A DNA stretch of 64,000 nt from Cryobacterium arcticum (lineage in GTDB: Bacteria > Actinomycetota > Actinomycetes > Actinomycetales > Microbacteriaceae): positions 496,001-560,000 of the forward strand of contig NZ_CP016282.1 of assembly GCF_001679725.1 (NCBI RefSeq). The letters run 5' to 3'. The position numbers and the translations under genes were made by a program. Within the stretch, counting starts at the first letter, position 1; each line of letters starts with the position of its first letter. This document shows positions 50,270 through 59,731 of this stretch, one piece after another. Below the pieces are notes generated by a model that did no database searches, was not told the origin of the DNA, and was given only the letters and a program-made list of their open reading frames with translations.

Positions 50270-50998
50270 TCAGCCGAGCAGCGCCGGCACCACCACGAGG
50301 GCATTGAACGTGACATGCCCCACGATCGCTCCGCCGAGCCGACCGGTGATCAGCGCCAGAGCGGCCGCGCCCGCCCCGAAGATAAAGGTGGAGAGGCCGA
50401 TCACCATCACGGCGGTGGGCGTGCCCGCGCTCACCACATGCACCAGCGCAAAGACCGCGCCGCTCACCAGGATGGCGGTGATCAGGGCCGCCCGCCGGCT
50501 GCCGCCGCTCGCCTCCCCGGCCGCGAGAACCGACCGGGCCAGCAAGCCACGGAAAAACAGTTCCTCGATGACCGGGCTGATCAGTACCGGTGCCAGCAGT
50601 GCCGCGAATACCCACCACAGGTCCCGCACCGGTTCGCCGAAGGTGGCGCCGGCCGAGCCAAGCCGGCCATACCCCGCAATCTCGATGAAACCCGTGATCA
50701 GCCGGGCGAGCACGCCCAGGGTGAGCCCCCAGAGTAAGTCAAGCGGGCGGAACGTGAATCCGAAGTCCCGTGCCAGCGACCGGCGACCTCGCACCATGCT
50801 CGCGATCAGCACCGCCGCGAGCAACGGCACCCACACCACCAGGTAGCTGAACAGCTCGCCCAGCACCGGGTCGCGTGGCCACCCGCGCAGCGCAGCGGCG
50901 CCCAACAGGACCACCAAGATCAGGGAAGCAAGGACCCCCCACGCCGCGTCGACCACGCCCCATCGTCGTGTTCGGGTCACCCGCAGATCAGAGTCCAT
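50270..50998 (-). CDS. CPBP-family intramembrane glutamic protease
   Basis: 242 aa with about seven membrane helices. The catalytic motif EELFFRGLLAR (EExxxR, about 150), a His in FALVHVV, and the late GHVTFNAL with the HxxxN pattern are the conserved CAAX-protease/bacteriocin-processing motifs. The substrate is unknown. It converges on the kinase operon with a 12-bp gap and diverges from the exopolysaccharide operon. Confidence 0.9.
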   Translation of the reverse strand: MDSDLRVTRTRRWGVVDAAWGVLASLILVVLLGAAALRGWPRDPVLGELFSYLVVWVPLLAAVLIASMVRGRRSLARDFGFTFRPLDLLWGLTLGVLARLITGFIEIAGYGRLGSAGATFGEPVRDLWWVFAALLAPVLISPVIEELFFRGLLARSVLAAGEASGGSRRAALITAILVSGAVFALVHVVSAGTPTAVMVIGLSTFIFGAGAAALALITGRLGGAIVGHVTFNALVVVPALLG

Positions 50999-51129
50999 GA
51001 GGCAAAGCTAGCGGCTCCGCCGACTCACGATGGAAACGGGTCAGTGGCAGGCCGGACGCAATCGTATGGCACCATAAAGGGGGGCGCAGGTATACGGCCT
51101 CGAATTGCACCTCAAAGAAAGGCCGCTGA

Positions 51130-52569
51130 GTGGAACTTCGCGACTATATTCGGATCCTGCGCAAGAGCTGGGTGCTCATTGTCCTCTTCACGTTGGTGGG
51201 CGCAGGACTCGCCGCGGCCTATTCGCTTACGCTGACGCCCAAGTACAGTGCCACGGCGAAGGTGTTCGTGTCCACGCAGGGAACCGGGACGACGAGTGAA
51301 CTTCAGCAGGGCAGCACCTTCACCATTCAAAGAGTGAAGACTTATTCGAGCCTTGTAGCGACTCCAATTGTGCTTCTTCCAGTAATAGCGAAGCTCGAAC
51401 TCGGAATCACTAGCGACCAGTTGGCCAGCCGCATAACCGCATCTGCACCACTCGACACGTCGATCATCGACATCACTGTGACCGATGAGGACCCCGTCCG
51501 CGCCGCTAAGACGGCCAACTCCATCTCGCAAAGCCTTACCGCCGTTGTAGAGGAGATCGAAGCGCCGGCCGCCGTCGACGCCATTTCTCCGGTGAAGCTC
51601 ACTCGTGCCCAGGAGGCCACGGTCCCGTCAAAGCCAGTTAGTCCGAACGTCCCGCTGAATATCGTGCTGGGCACGCTGGTGGGCCTTGCACTGGGCGTCG
51701 GACTAGCCGTCCTCCGGGAGACACTCGAGACCCGTGTCCGCAATGAGCACGACGTCGAAGGAGTGACGCAGGTGCCCATCCTCGGTGGGATCGTATTCGA
51801 CCCCCGCGCACGCGACCGGCCATTGATCGTTCACGTCGACCCTCGCAGCCCCCGCGCCGAGTCCTTCCGTACACTGCGAACGAACCTTCAGTTCCTTGAC
51901 GTTGGCCGAACCGACCGCAGCTTCGTGGTCACCTCATCCATTGAGAGCGAAGGAAAGAGCACAACGGGAGCGAACCTCGCCATTGCCCTGGCGGATGCCG
52001 GTTCGCGGGTATTGCTGATTGACGCGGACTTGCGGCGCCCGAAAGTCGCCGAGTACATGGGCGTGGAAGGCGCGGTTGGTCTCACCGACTTGCTCATCGG
52101 CCGCGCCGAATTGGACGACCTCATCCAACCATGGGGAAAGGCCCAGCTGTTTGTTCTTCCTGCAGGGCAAATCCCGCCGAATCCGAGTGAGTTGCTCGGT
52201 TCCGCGAGAATGAGCCATTTCATCGGCGAGTTCAACCGGATGTTCGACGTGGTCATATATGACACGCCCCCTCTTCTGCCCGTCACCGACGCAGCAATCT
52301 TGGCCAAGAACGTCGGTGGCGCAATTATCGTAGTGGCAGCGGGGCGTACTCACAAGAATCAGCTAAAGGGTGCCATCAGCGCTCTCGACAACGTGGGTGC
52401 CCCGATTTCCGGCCTCGTGCTCACCATGCTTCCCACCAAGGGGCCTGACGCCTACGGGTATGGACGCTATGGGTACGGCTACGGGTATGGCGACGACGTT
52501 GTGGCCATCTCCAGTACGGAATCGGCTCCGAGACGCGTACGGGCCAAGAAGGCTAAGGTCCGGCGCTGA
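51130..52569 (+). CDS. polysaccharide co-polymerase and tyrosine autokinase (Wzc-like)
   Basis: 479 aa joining both parts in one chain. The Wzz-like part has two membrane helices (about 15-35 and 170-192) around an extracytoplasmic domain. The BY-kinase domain has Walker A SIESEGKSTTGAN (about 273-285), Walker A' LLIDADLRRPK, and Walker B VVIYDTPP. A tyrosine-rich tail YGYGRYGYGYGYG (about 440-455) is the autophosphorylation cluster. It controls chain length and export in Wzx/Wzy systems and is dephosphorylated by the phosphatase encoded next. The GTG start at 51130 follows CAAAGAAAGG. Confidence 0.94.
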   Translation: MELRDYIRILRKSWVLIVLFTLVGAGLAAAYSLTLTPKYSATAKVFVSTQGTGTTSELQQGSTFTIQRVKTYSSLVATPIVLLPVIAKLELGITSDQLASRITASAPLDTSIIDITVTDEDPVRAAKTANSISQSLTAVVEEIEAPAAVDAISPVKLTRAQEATVPSKPVSPNVPLNIVLGTLVGLALGVGLAVLRETLETRVRNEHDVEGVTQVPILGGIVFDPRARDRPLIVHVDPRSPRAESFRTLRTNLQFLDVGRTDRSFVVTSSIESEGKSTTGANLAIALADAGSRVLLIDADLRRPKVAEYMGVEGAVGLTDLLIGRAELDDLIQPWGKAQLFVLPAGQIPPNPSELLGSARMSHFIGEFNRMFDVVIYDTPPLLPVTDAAILAKNVGGAIIVVAAGRTHKNQLKGAISALDNVGAPISGLVLTMLPTKGPDAYGYGRYGYGYGYGDDVVAISSTESAPRRVRAKKAKVRR

Positions 52570-52571
52570 GT

Positions 52572-53195
52572 ATGAACCTGCCTCTGGGCGAGCGGCCCTT
52601 CAATGTGCTGACTGTGTGTACTGGCAACATCTGTCGCTCTCCAATCGCTGAGGATCTACTCCGTTCGCGTTTGCACGCGCTTGGAATGCCGTGCAATGTG
52701 CACAGCGCCGGAAGTGGCGCCTTGGTCGGCCGCGGAATGACCCCCGAGGCGATGAAGGTCGCTCACCGGTACGGTGGCGCCGGTGAGAATCACGAGGCGC
52801 GTCAGCTCACACAAGAACTTGCGGCGTCGGCAGATTTGATTCTTACTGCCACTAGAGAACACCGCGGTGCGGTCGTTGGGTTCCATCCACGCGCGGCGAG
52901 ATATTGCTTCACGCTGAATCAATTCGCGCGGCTTGTGGATCCAGTTCTCGAAAGTGGGTTTCTTCAATCCGCTGCTCTCGAGAACAGCGAGGGCGAATCA
53001 GGGCGACTTCGCTCGTTCGTAGCCGAAGTTGCAGCCACCCGCGGGTATTTCCCCCCGCCGGAGAACCTCATGGACGATGACATCGAAGACCCTTACCGCC
53101 AGCCGTGGGAGGTGTATGAACGTGTGGGGGCTCGCGTGGATGCAGGTGTAGGCACAGTTGTACGAGCATTCGCGATCGTATCGGGCCGCAAATAA
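52572..53195 (+). CDS. low-molecular-weight protein-tyrosine phosphatase (Wzb-like)
   Basis: 207 aa. The P-loop VCTGNICRSP (Cys16, Arg22; CX5R) and the general-acid loop DDDIEDPYRQPWEVYE are intact. It starts 2 bp after the kinase gene, so it most probably removes phosphate from that kinase's tyrosine tail and sets the kinase cycle that drives polymer assembly. It is longer than the typical 150 aa because of an insert after residue 120. Confidence 0.92.
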   Translation: MNLPLGERPFNVLTVCTGNICRSPIAEDLLRSRLHALGMPCNVHSAGSGALVGRGMTPEAMKVAHRYGGAGENHEARQLTQELAASADLILTATREHRGAVVGFHPRAARYCFTLNQFARLVDPVLESGFLQSAALENSEGESGRLRSFVAEVAATRGYFPPPENLMDDDIEDPYRQPWEVYERVGARVDAGVGTVVRAFAIVSGRK

Positions 53196-53522
53196 CTGGG
53201 AGGCCCCGCGTTGCGTTGAGTGACACCCGAATGAGCTTGCGATTAAAGTCCAAGTTAATCTAGACGTAACCCAATTGGGGTACGTTATATCGACGGTCAG
53301 TCTTCCAGATTTCGAGGGAGTGCAGCTGATCGCCCTGCTCGGTAGAAGCGTCTACGCCTCGATCAGTGGGTTGTCTCCAGGTCACGGACCATCGGAGACC
53401 GTTGCCTGGCGCTGTCGCCATGTCCGAAGCCGTCGGCGCCCTACGGGACTGGCGGCGACGAGGTGATTCGATCGCCGAACGAGGACGAATTTTGGTTCCA
53501 TTTTGGTGTGACGTGGGGGAAC
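53196..53522. promoter_or_regulatory. AT-richer gap with a 22-bp palindrome upstream of the priming transferase
   Basis: The gap lacks a gene. At 53264-53285 is an imperfect palindrome, ACGTAACCC-AATT-GGGGTACGT (20 of 22 positions symmetric), followed by TATAT-rich sequence near 53286. It may be an operator for the second half of the exopolysaccharide operon. Confidence 0.45.
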
Positions 53523-55007
53523 ATGAGCAAGACAGGTTTGTCAGCTGGGCGGCCGGATATCGCCAGACCCATCCTGCACCGAGACTGGCGCGACACGTAC
53601 GCTGCCCGCTTGATAGTGACCGACGTGCTGGTGCTGATCTGGGTCGTGTTCGGCGTGCAGATCGCCTGGTTTGGACTGGCTGCGTCCGACATCCAGTTCA
53701 GAGGGCGACTCAACGAGGTCGCTGTGAGCTACACGATCTTCTCAGTCACCCTTATCGCAGCGTGGACTCTCATGTTGGGTATCTACGGAAGTAGGGGCTA
53801 CCGAGTGCTCGGCACCGGGCCGCAGGAGTACAAGCAAGTCGCAGATGGCACCGTGAGACTTTTTGGCCTTGTCGCCATCGTTGCCTTTCTGTTTCATGTC
53901 GATATTGCGAGAGGCTATATCCTCATCGCATTTCCTCTCGGGCTCGGCGTTCTGATCCTCTCGAGATGGATGTGGAGGCAGTGGCTGAGTGTGCAACGCC
54001 TTGACGGGCGGTTTTCGTCTCGCGTCCTGTTGGTCGGCTCCGAGGCATCGGCAACGCACCTTGCCCGCGAGCTTGCGCGTCAACCGTCGGCGGGATATCT
54101 CGTGGTGGGCGCTTGCATACCGAGTGGGCTCGTCGCTGACTACCTACCGGGAACCGAGATTCCGGTGTTCAGCAATGTTGAGAAGTTACAGGCCGCCATG
54201 GCTGCCGTCCAGGCCGACACTGTCGTAGTCACCAGTAGTGACGAACTCGCGCCGCATAGGATGCGCGAATTGAGCTGGAGCCTGGAACCAGGTCGCCAAC
54301 ACCTCGTTGTGGCTCCAAGTTTGACTGACATCGGCGGCCCACGCATTCATACTCGGCCGGTGGCCGGCCTGCCTCTCATCCACGTCGAGACTCCACGCTA
54401 TGAGGGCATGAAGCTCTACACGAAGCGAGGTTTCGACTTGCTCGGTAGCGCTGCCTTAATCCTGTGTCTGTCGCCGTTTCTGGGCATCATCGCGATCGCG
54501 ATCCGGCTAAGCACCCCTGGCACCGTGCTCTTTCGGCAGGATCGTATCGGTATCAATGGGCGTCACTTCAACATGCTCAAGTTCCGTTCCATGGTCACAG
54601 ACGCCGAGGCCCGCTTGCCCGGATTACAGGCCCTTTCGGAGGGCAATGCCGTCATGTTCAAGATGAAGGACGACCCAAGAATTACTCCCATCGGGAGATT
54701 CTTGCGGCGGTTCAGCCTGGACGAATTGCCCCAGCTCTTCAACGTTTTTGGCGGTACGATGTCGTTGGTTGGCCCGAGGCCACCCCTTGAACGAGAAGTA
54801 TCGGAGTACGAAAACCACGTGCACCGCCGATTCTTGGTCAAGCCAGGTATCACTGGGCTCTGGCAGGTAAGTGGGCGCTCCAACCTGTCGTGGGAAGACA
54901 CCGTCCGCCTAGACCTCTACTACGTGGAGAACTGGTCGATGACCGGGGACATCACAATCCTGTGGCGCACTGCGAAGGCCGTAGTTGCCCGGGATGGAGC
55001 GTATTAG
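53523..55007 (+). CDS. exopolysaccharide priming glycosylphosphotransferase (WcaJ/CpsE-like)
   Basis: 494 aa. The ATG at 53523 follows GTGGGGGAAC. Four N-terminal membrane helices, a cytosolic Rossmann-like region (about 160-280), a fifth membrane helix, and a catalytic domain from about 296 with KRGFDLLGS, FRQDRIGINGRHFNMLKFRSM, RFLRRFSLDELPQLFNV, LVGPRPPLEREV, KPGITGLWQVSGRS and LDLYYVENWS. It moves a sugar phosphate from a UDP-sugar to undecaprenyl phosphate, the first step of repeat-unit assembly. It is followed 2 bp later by an acyltransferase. Confidence 0.95.
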   Translation: MSKTGLSAGRPDIARPILHRDWRDTYAARLIVTDVLVLIWVVFGVQIAWFGLAASDIQFRGRLNEVAVSYTIFSVTLIAAWTLMLGIYGSRGYRVLGTGPQEYKQVADGTVRLFGLVAIVAFLFHVDIARGYILIAFPLGLGVLILSRWMWRQWLSVQRLDGRFSSRVLLVGSEASATHLARELARQPSAGYLVVGACIPSGLVADYLPGTEIPVFSNVEKLQAAMAAVQADTVVVTSSDELAPHRMRELSWSLEPGRQHLVVAPSLTDIGGPRIHTRPVAGLPLIHVETPRYEGMKLYTKRGFDLLGSAALILCLSPFLGIIAIAIRLSTPGTVLFRQDRIGINGRHFNMLKFRSMVTDAEARLPGLQALSEGNAVMFKMKDDPRITPIGRFLRRFSLDELPQLFNVFGGTMSLVGPRPPLEREVSEYENHVHRRFLVKPGITGLWQVSGRSNLSWEDTVRLDLYYVENWSMTGDITILWRTAKAVVARDGAY

Positions 55008-55009
55008 GT

Positions 55010-57118
55010 ATGGGGATCATGAGCATCCAGTCGATACAGGGTGCGTCCGCGCCGCTCCGACCACGTCGTTTCGCCCCTAAGACAGGTGGAGATTCCAAGT
55101 TTCGGCCTGAGATTCAAGCGCTCCGCGCGCTGGCCGTGACTGCTGTACTTCTTTACCATCTGTGGCCCAAGACATTTTCGGGCGGCTATATCGGTGTCGA
55201 CGTGTTCCTCGTGATTTCCGGGTACCTCATTTCTGCGCATATACAGCGCGAGATCCAGAGCACGGGCACATTCCGGTTTCGGCGCTTCTACATGCGTCGA
55301 GTTCGTCGCCTGCTGCCTGCGGCACTTCTAGTCCTTGCCGTGGTCGCCGTGGTCACCATACTTCTCATTCCGATGACGTACTGGAAAGACTGGCTCGGGC
55401 AAGTAGTTTCGAGCCTCTTCTACGTCGAGAACTGGTACCTGGCCCTGAGTTCCACTGATTACTTGGCTGCATCCGCTAACGCGAGTCCGGTCCAGCATTT
55501 CTGGTCCCTAAGCCTGGAAGAGCAGTTCTACCTGCTCTGGCCCATTTGGCTAGTTTTCGGCCTATGGGCTCTTTCGAAGACCGGCCTCAGTCGAAGGAAT
55601 CAACCTATCTGGACGATCGGCATCGCCCTCATCGCTTCGCTCGGGTACTCGATCTGGTTCACGAACGTCAGCGCCGCTGAGGCATACTTCGTAACCCCTA
55701 CGAGGATCTGGGAATTTGCCGCCGGGGGCATCGCCGCTGCCATCGGGCTTCGGATCCGAAACCGGTTCGTGGCAGGGCTCGCAAGCTGGTGCGGGCTGGC
55801 CGTGATTGCAGCGTGCGTCATCACGCTCTCAGGGGCCACGCCATTTCCAGGCTGGATCGCACTCATCCCGGTTGCATCTACTCTGCTCGTTATTGCAGCG
55901 GGCGTGCCCGCGCAATGGTGGTCCACCCAGTGGCTCATCCGATTCCGTATCACCCAGTGGCTTGGGGCCATTTCCTACTCGCTGTATCTCTGGCATTGGC
56001 CGCTGATCGTGATCATTCCTGTGATTGCCGGAAGTCCACTTACCGGACCGCAACGACTCGGATTGATCGCTCTCTCAGCGGCAGCAGGCTGGGCATCCAA
56101 GCGATACGTCGAGGATCGATTCAGGCAGACGCCGAATTTCGCTGCCGGTGCAAAACCGGTCCGTCGAGCTCTTGTCGGCCTTCGAGTCGCGCTGATCGGC
56201 AGCATCGCTGTCGCGGCCGTCGCGCTACCCGGACTAGCCGCAACGACCCAGCGATCATCTGAGGCCGAGATAGCCCTGGCCGACGCTCAGGCGTCGGACT
56301 TCTTGTGCCTTGGCTGGAACGCAGCGCAGCCAGGATGCGCCCCCGCCGCGAACACTTCATCCGTAATTCCAGACCCGATCATCGCCCAACGAGACGTTGC
56401 GACGGTCGACTGTGCGCAGCGAGGTGCGCGTACGAAGCTGCTCACATGTGAGTTCGGATCGAAGGGTGACAATGCGGTTTCGGTTGTACTCGCTGGTGAC
56501 TCGCACGCTGGCCAGTGGCTCCCAGCCCTCGAGAATATTGCTTTAGCCCGAAACTGGAAAATCACAACCCTGTTGAAGACCGGATGCCGTCTCACTCAGG
56601 CACCGGCAGGAACGTTGGCAGTAGACGCCAACTGCGCTCTCTGGAACCAGTCAGCTCAAGATTGGATCATGTCTCATACCCCCGATCTCGTATTCGTGTC
56701 CGGCCGTTCGAGCTCAGCGGACGGCATCCCAACGGCTGAGGTTGACCTGCGGGCACAGGCCAACGGAATCGCCAACGCCTGGCGGTCCGTCACGGCCAAC
56801 GGGTCGTCCCTGATCGCTCTCGCGGAAACCCCCCAGCCAGTAGTTGGAGGCCTGACAGACCCCGGCGCTTGCGTGCTCGCGCATGACCAATCTCAATGCA
56901 CTTTCCGAGAAGGCCTCGAGACATCTGATCCGCAACCGCTCGCAGCCGAGATGGTTCCTGGTGTTTCTCTCATCGATCTCAGCGACGAATTCTGCATCGA
57001 TGGATACTGCCCTGCAGTGGTGGGTTCGATCCTTGTTTACGCAGACAATAACCACACGACGGCGAGTTTCATGCAGACCCTTACAGTGCCCCTTGGCCGC
57101 GCTCTGACTGATTTCTAG
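55010..57118 (+). CDS. OafA-type acyltransferase with SGNH domain
   Basis: 702 aa. The acyltransferase-3 domain (about 25-375) has about ten membrane helices and the motifs FRPEIQALRALAVTAVLLYHL and GGYIGVDVFLVISGYLIS. An SGNH domain (about 445-700) has LAGDSHAGQW (Ser near 498) and a late NNHTTASFM. Such proteins O-acetylate surface polysaccharides. The start may be 55010 or the ATG at 55019. It is the last gene of the rightward half of the locus. Confidence 0.93.
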   Translation: MGIMSIQSIQGASAPLRPRRFAPKTGGDSKFRPEIQALRALAVTAVLLYHLWPKTFSGGYIGVDVFLVISGYLISAHIQREIQSTGTFRFRRFYMRRVRRLLPAALLVLAVVAVVTILLIPMTYWKDWLGQVVSSLFYVENWYLALSSTDYLAASANASPVQHFWSLSLEEQFYLLWPIWLVFGLWALSKTGLSRRNQPIWTIGIALIASLGYSIWFTNVSAAEAYFVTPTRIWEFAAGGIAAAIGLRIRNRFVAGLASWCGLAVIAACVITLSGATPFPGWIALIPVASTLLVIAAGVPAQWWSTQWLIRFRITQWLGAISYSLYLWHWPLIVIIPVIAGSPLTGPQRLGLIALSAAAGWASKRYVEDRFRQTPNFAAGAKPVRRALVGLRVALIGSIAVAAVALPGLAATTQRSSEAEIALADAQASDFLCLGWNAAQPGCAPAANTSSVIPDPIIAQRDVATVDCAQRGARTKLLTCEFGSKGDNAVSVVLAGDSHAGQWLPALENIALARNWKITTLLKTGCRLTQAPAGTLAVDANCALWNQSAQDWIMSHTPDLVFVSGRSSSADGIPTAEVDLRAQANGIANAWRSVTANGSSLIALAETPQPVVGGLTDPGACVLAHDQSQCTFREGLETSDPQPLAAEMVPGVSLIDLSDEFCIDGYCPAVVGSILVYADNNHTTASFMQTLTVPLGRALTDF

Positions 57119-57132
57119 ACAGACGTAACGCA

Positions 57133-57183
57133 AAAAAACTGCCCCCACGAGAACTGGACATAGCCAGAACTTCGAGGGGGCAA
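57133..57183 (-). terminator. intrinsic terminator for leftward transcription
   Basis: On the minus strand, TGCCCCC...GGGGGCA forms a stem with an inner pairing (CTGG/CCAG), followed by seven T residues. On the plus strand the same hairpin ends the acyltransferase transcript. If it belongs to the leftward glycosyltransferase operon, the IS element now separates them. It also overlaps the possible left end of the IS. Confidence 0.55.
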
Positions 57184-58219
57184 CTCAGATAAATGATCAA
57201 GACGAAATGGACGCGTAATCTGACCTCCTATATGCCAAGCCTCTTGGGGTAGTAAGAACGGTTCTGCGGTGGGCAAATCGTGGTGGCGTGGGCCGCCTCA
57301 TCACGGGCCCCGCTGATGAGACATCGGGCCGCCCACCACGGCCGATCCCGCATGGCCCGCTTTCTCGAGGTGTTCCGGTCGGGCCGTTGCGCCCGGGCCG
57401 GCCGGGCCCCGTCGCTGCCGTCGCTTCGACGGGTACACGTCGAGCAGAAAGTCGCGTTCTTCCACGGCGATTCCGACGAGGTCTACGGTGCCCCCAGAAT
57501 CCTCGCCGATCTCCGCGCGGACGGGGAGATCGTCTCTCGCAAAACTGTCGCCACGACCATGCGCCGACTGGAATTGGCGAGGATCTGTCCGAAGAAATCG
57601 AAGACAACCACGATCATCGACCACGCTGACGCGTACCCGGTCGACGCCGTGAAACGCGAGTGGGATACCGGGGCTCTGGACCAGGTCTGGGTGGGCGATG
57701 TCACCTACCTGAGGGCCTGGGAGGGGGGGGGGGGGTATTTGGCGACCGTCATCGACGCCCACAGCCGCCGCGTCATCGGCGGGGCCATCGCCGACAACAT
57801 GCGCACCGACCTCATCGAGGACGCGCTCAGAATGGCCCTGGTGCTCCGCGGGGACCGCCCGGCGACGGTAATCTTCCACTCCCACCGGGGCACCCAGTAC
57901 GCGTCGGAACAGATCACCCTCTTCGCGGCCCAGAACGGCATCACCTGGTCGATGGGATACATCGGGATCTGCTGGGACAACGCCATGGCCGAGAGCTTCT
58001 TCGCGACCCTGAAAACCGAGTTCTACTACCGCCGGGTGTGGCCCGCCCGGCGCCCGCGCGATCCAAGGCGTCGCTGAGTGGATCGAGGACCGCTACAACC
58101 GCCGCCGACGCCACTCCTCGATCGGGCACGTCACCCCAGTGGACTTCGAGATGCAATACTCGTCACAGGCCGCAGAGATCCAACTCGCCGCTCAACCCGT
58201 GTCCACTTCCCGGGGTCAA
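57140..58219 (+). mobile_element. decayed IS3-family insertion sequence
   Basis: A transposase remnant is bounded by similar inverted ends: the left end TGCCCCC..GAACTGGACA (from 57140) and the right end, read in reverse, TGACCCCGGGAAGTGGACA (to 58219). It separates the two convergent halves of the exopolysaccharide locus. The boundaries are approximate and no target duplication could be confirmed. Confidence 0.6.
57280..58210 (+). pseudogene. IS3-family transposase (OrfB), inactivated
   Basis: The frame 57280-58077 holds the rve-type core: DEVYGAPRILADLRADGE, VGDVTYLRAW, VIDAHSRRVIGG, CWDNAMAESFFATLKTEFYYRR. The middle catalytic Asp is replaced by His (FHSHRGTQYAS instead of HSDRG or HADRG), so the DDE triad is broken. 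A one-base shift near 58040-58060 then moves the C-terminus (GVAEWIEDRYNRRRRHSSIG) to another frame. A run of 13 G (57723-57735) sits inside the core. The N-terminus and any OrfA are missing or unrecognisable. Confidence 0.85.
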
Positions 58220-58355
58220 GGCTCGATCGCCCTCGCGCAGGGCATGTCACGCAAAAGTGTGCTGGCGGTGTTCGATGCCGCCGAGAAGGCCAGTATCGGA
58301 AACGACTGTCATGCTGGCCGCAGCGAGGCCGAGGTATATTCACCCGGCCGCAGTA
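58220..58355 (+). pseudogene. small remnant of a second transposase-like gene
   Basis: A short reading frame with IALAQGMSRKSVLAVFDAAEKA resembles the N-terminal helix-turn-helix of IS21-type transposases. It is only about 45 codons and sits at the junction between the IS3 end and the acetyltransferase gene. The assignment is tentative. Confidence 0.3.
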
Positions 58356-58918
58356 TTTGACCAGCCTTTGGTCAGGAGCGTTTCAGTTGTCTTTGCGCTG
58401 ATCTGTCTTGCAGGCACACCCGCTAAAGTACCGTGGCCTTCAGGGAAGCTCTTGGTTACAACGGCGTTCGCCCCAATTGCTGTTTCTGGGCCTATCTCGA
58501 TAGGGCCGAAGATTTTGACTCCTGGGCCGATGTAGCAGTTATCCCCAATAACCGGGCACGCATCGGCGAATCCCGCGCTCGTGCCAATGTTCACACCGAC
58601 ATGAATTCGGCAGTTGGCACCGATTCGAGTGTGGCTGTTGATGACGATGGTTCCGTAGTGTGCGATGGCCAAGCCCGGGCCGAATACGTTAACGGGAATA
58701 GAGAAGCCAAGCCGAATCGATTGACGTCGAAAAATCCAACGCGCGAGCATCAGCTGCGGCTTAGGGGCTCCAGTGTTAGTCAAGTACTCGACTAGTCGTA
58801 GTGAACGCTGGAAGCGGAAGACATCGTCTCGAAGTCGTGTGCGCAGCGTTGGCCTCCTGCCAAGAGAGCGGGCGTCCGCGGCAAGAAACTCTAAATAGTC
58901 CTGCTTTGTTTTGATCAT
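58340..58918 (-). CDS. left-handed beta-helix acetyltransferase, possible truncated end
   Basis: 192 aa from the ATG at 58918 (an ATG at 58963 directly after the upstream stop is also possible). Serine acetyltransferase-like N-terminus (KTKQDYLEFLAADARSLG) and hexapeptide repeats VINSHTRIGANCRIHVGVNIG and GDNCYIGPGVKIFGPIEIG with AIGANAVVTKSF. It would acetylate a sugar or lipid-linked intermediate. The last few residues (GWSNTAAG) run into the IS-derived junction, so the natural C-terminus may be altered. Low-GC, as are its neighbours. Confidence 0.82.
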   Translation of the reverse strand: MIKTKQDYLEFLAADARSLGRRPTLRTRLRDDVFRFQRSLRLVEYLTNTGAPKPQLMLARWIFRRQSIRLGFSIPVNVFGPGLAIAHYGTIVINSHTRIGANCRIHVGVNIGTSAGFADACPVIGDNCYIGPGVKIFGPIEIGPETAIGANAVVTKSFPEGHGTLAGVPARQISAKTTETLLTKGWSNTAAG

Positions 58919-58963
58919 GTTTCGATTCCCAAGGCTCGATTGGTCAATTTGTTGAGGTGTCAT

Positions 58964-59731
58964 TTACTGAGCAAGTCTTTGGGTTACACGGCGCTGGATG
59001 GATGCACGAACCGCGAAGGCGCTAGCAATCAAAGTATCCAAGTAGGCCGAGCGTGTCGAAACAAATCCAGCCAGTCGTCGTCCCTTGGTCATATCTCGAT
59101 AGTGTTCGACGGCAGGTCGAACAGAACCTGCCCCAGAGTTGTCGAAGTTGCAGAGGAATTCGCACCAGATTTGGGGCGGAGACAATATAGCCGCTTTCAA
59201 CAGGTAGTACTGATCGGCAGCCAATCCAAACTTGATGTCGTATCCGCCGATCGTGTCATGCAACGACCTAGATATAACTGCGGCTTGGTGCGAGATTGGA
59301 CGCCCGCCCAAAGCGAACCTACGGAGGCTAAAGCGCACGGATCCAAAGATTCCGACGACTCGCTGCCCAGACATCACCCGGCTAAGGCCGAAACCCCATC
59401 GGGTGGTGGGCAGCCAGGAATCAACAACGGTCGAAACACTGGATTTCGAGCCAAAGCAATCGCCGGAGTGCATAAACCAAAGCAACTGGCCGGTCGAGAG
59501 TTGCGCACCTTTGTTCATCGCGTCGTAACGGCCCTTGTCGGGCTCGCTCACCCAGTGCACCGATCTAGGAAGTGTTTTGAGATACTCAGCTGTTCCATCT
59601 GTCGATCCCCCATCGACAACAATAAGTTCGATGTTTGCATAGTCCTGTTCTAGAACGCTCGACACCGTTAGTTTGAGTCCGTCAAGGTTGTTCCAAGCGA
59701 TCGTAACGACTGACACTGCGGTGATTGTCAT
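58964..59731 (-). CDS. GT2 family glycosyltransferase
   Basis: 255 aa. The N-terminus VSVVTIAWNNLDGLKLTVSS and IELIVVDGGSTDGTAEYL, then VSEPDKGRYDAMNKGAQLSTGQLLWFMHSGD, are the GT-A hallmarks of the WcaA-like group, which adds one sugar to a growing repeat unit. GGAAAGGGAAG precedes the ATG. The start overlaps the stop of the upstream acetyltransferase (ATGA). Confidence 0.92.
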   Translation of the reverse strand: MTITAVSVVTIAWNNLDGLKLTVSSVLEQDYANIELIVVDGGSTDGTAEYLKTLPRSVHWVSEPDKGRYDAMNKGAQLSTGQLLWFMHSGDCFGSKSSVSTVVDSWLPTTRWGFGLSRVMSGQRVVGIFGSVRFSLRRFALGGRPISHQAAVISRSLHDTIGGYDIKFGLAADQYYLLKAAILSPPQIWCEFLCNFDNSGAGSVRPAVEHYRDMTKGRRLAGFVSTRSAYLDTLIASAFAVRASIQRRVTQRLAQ

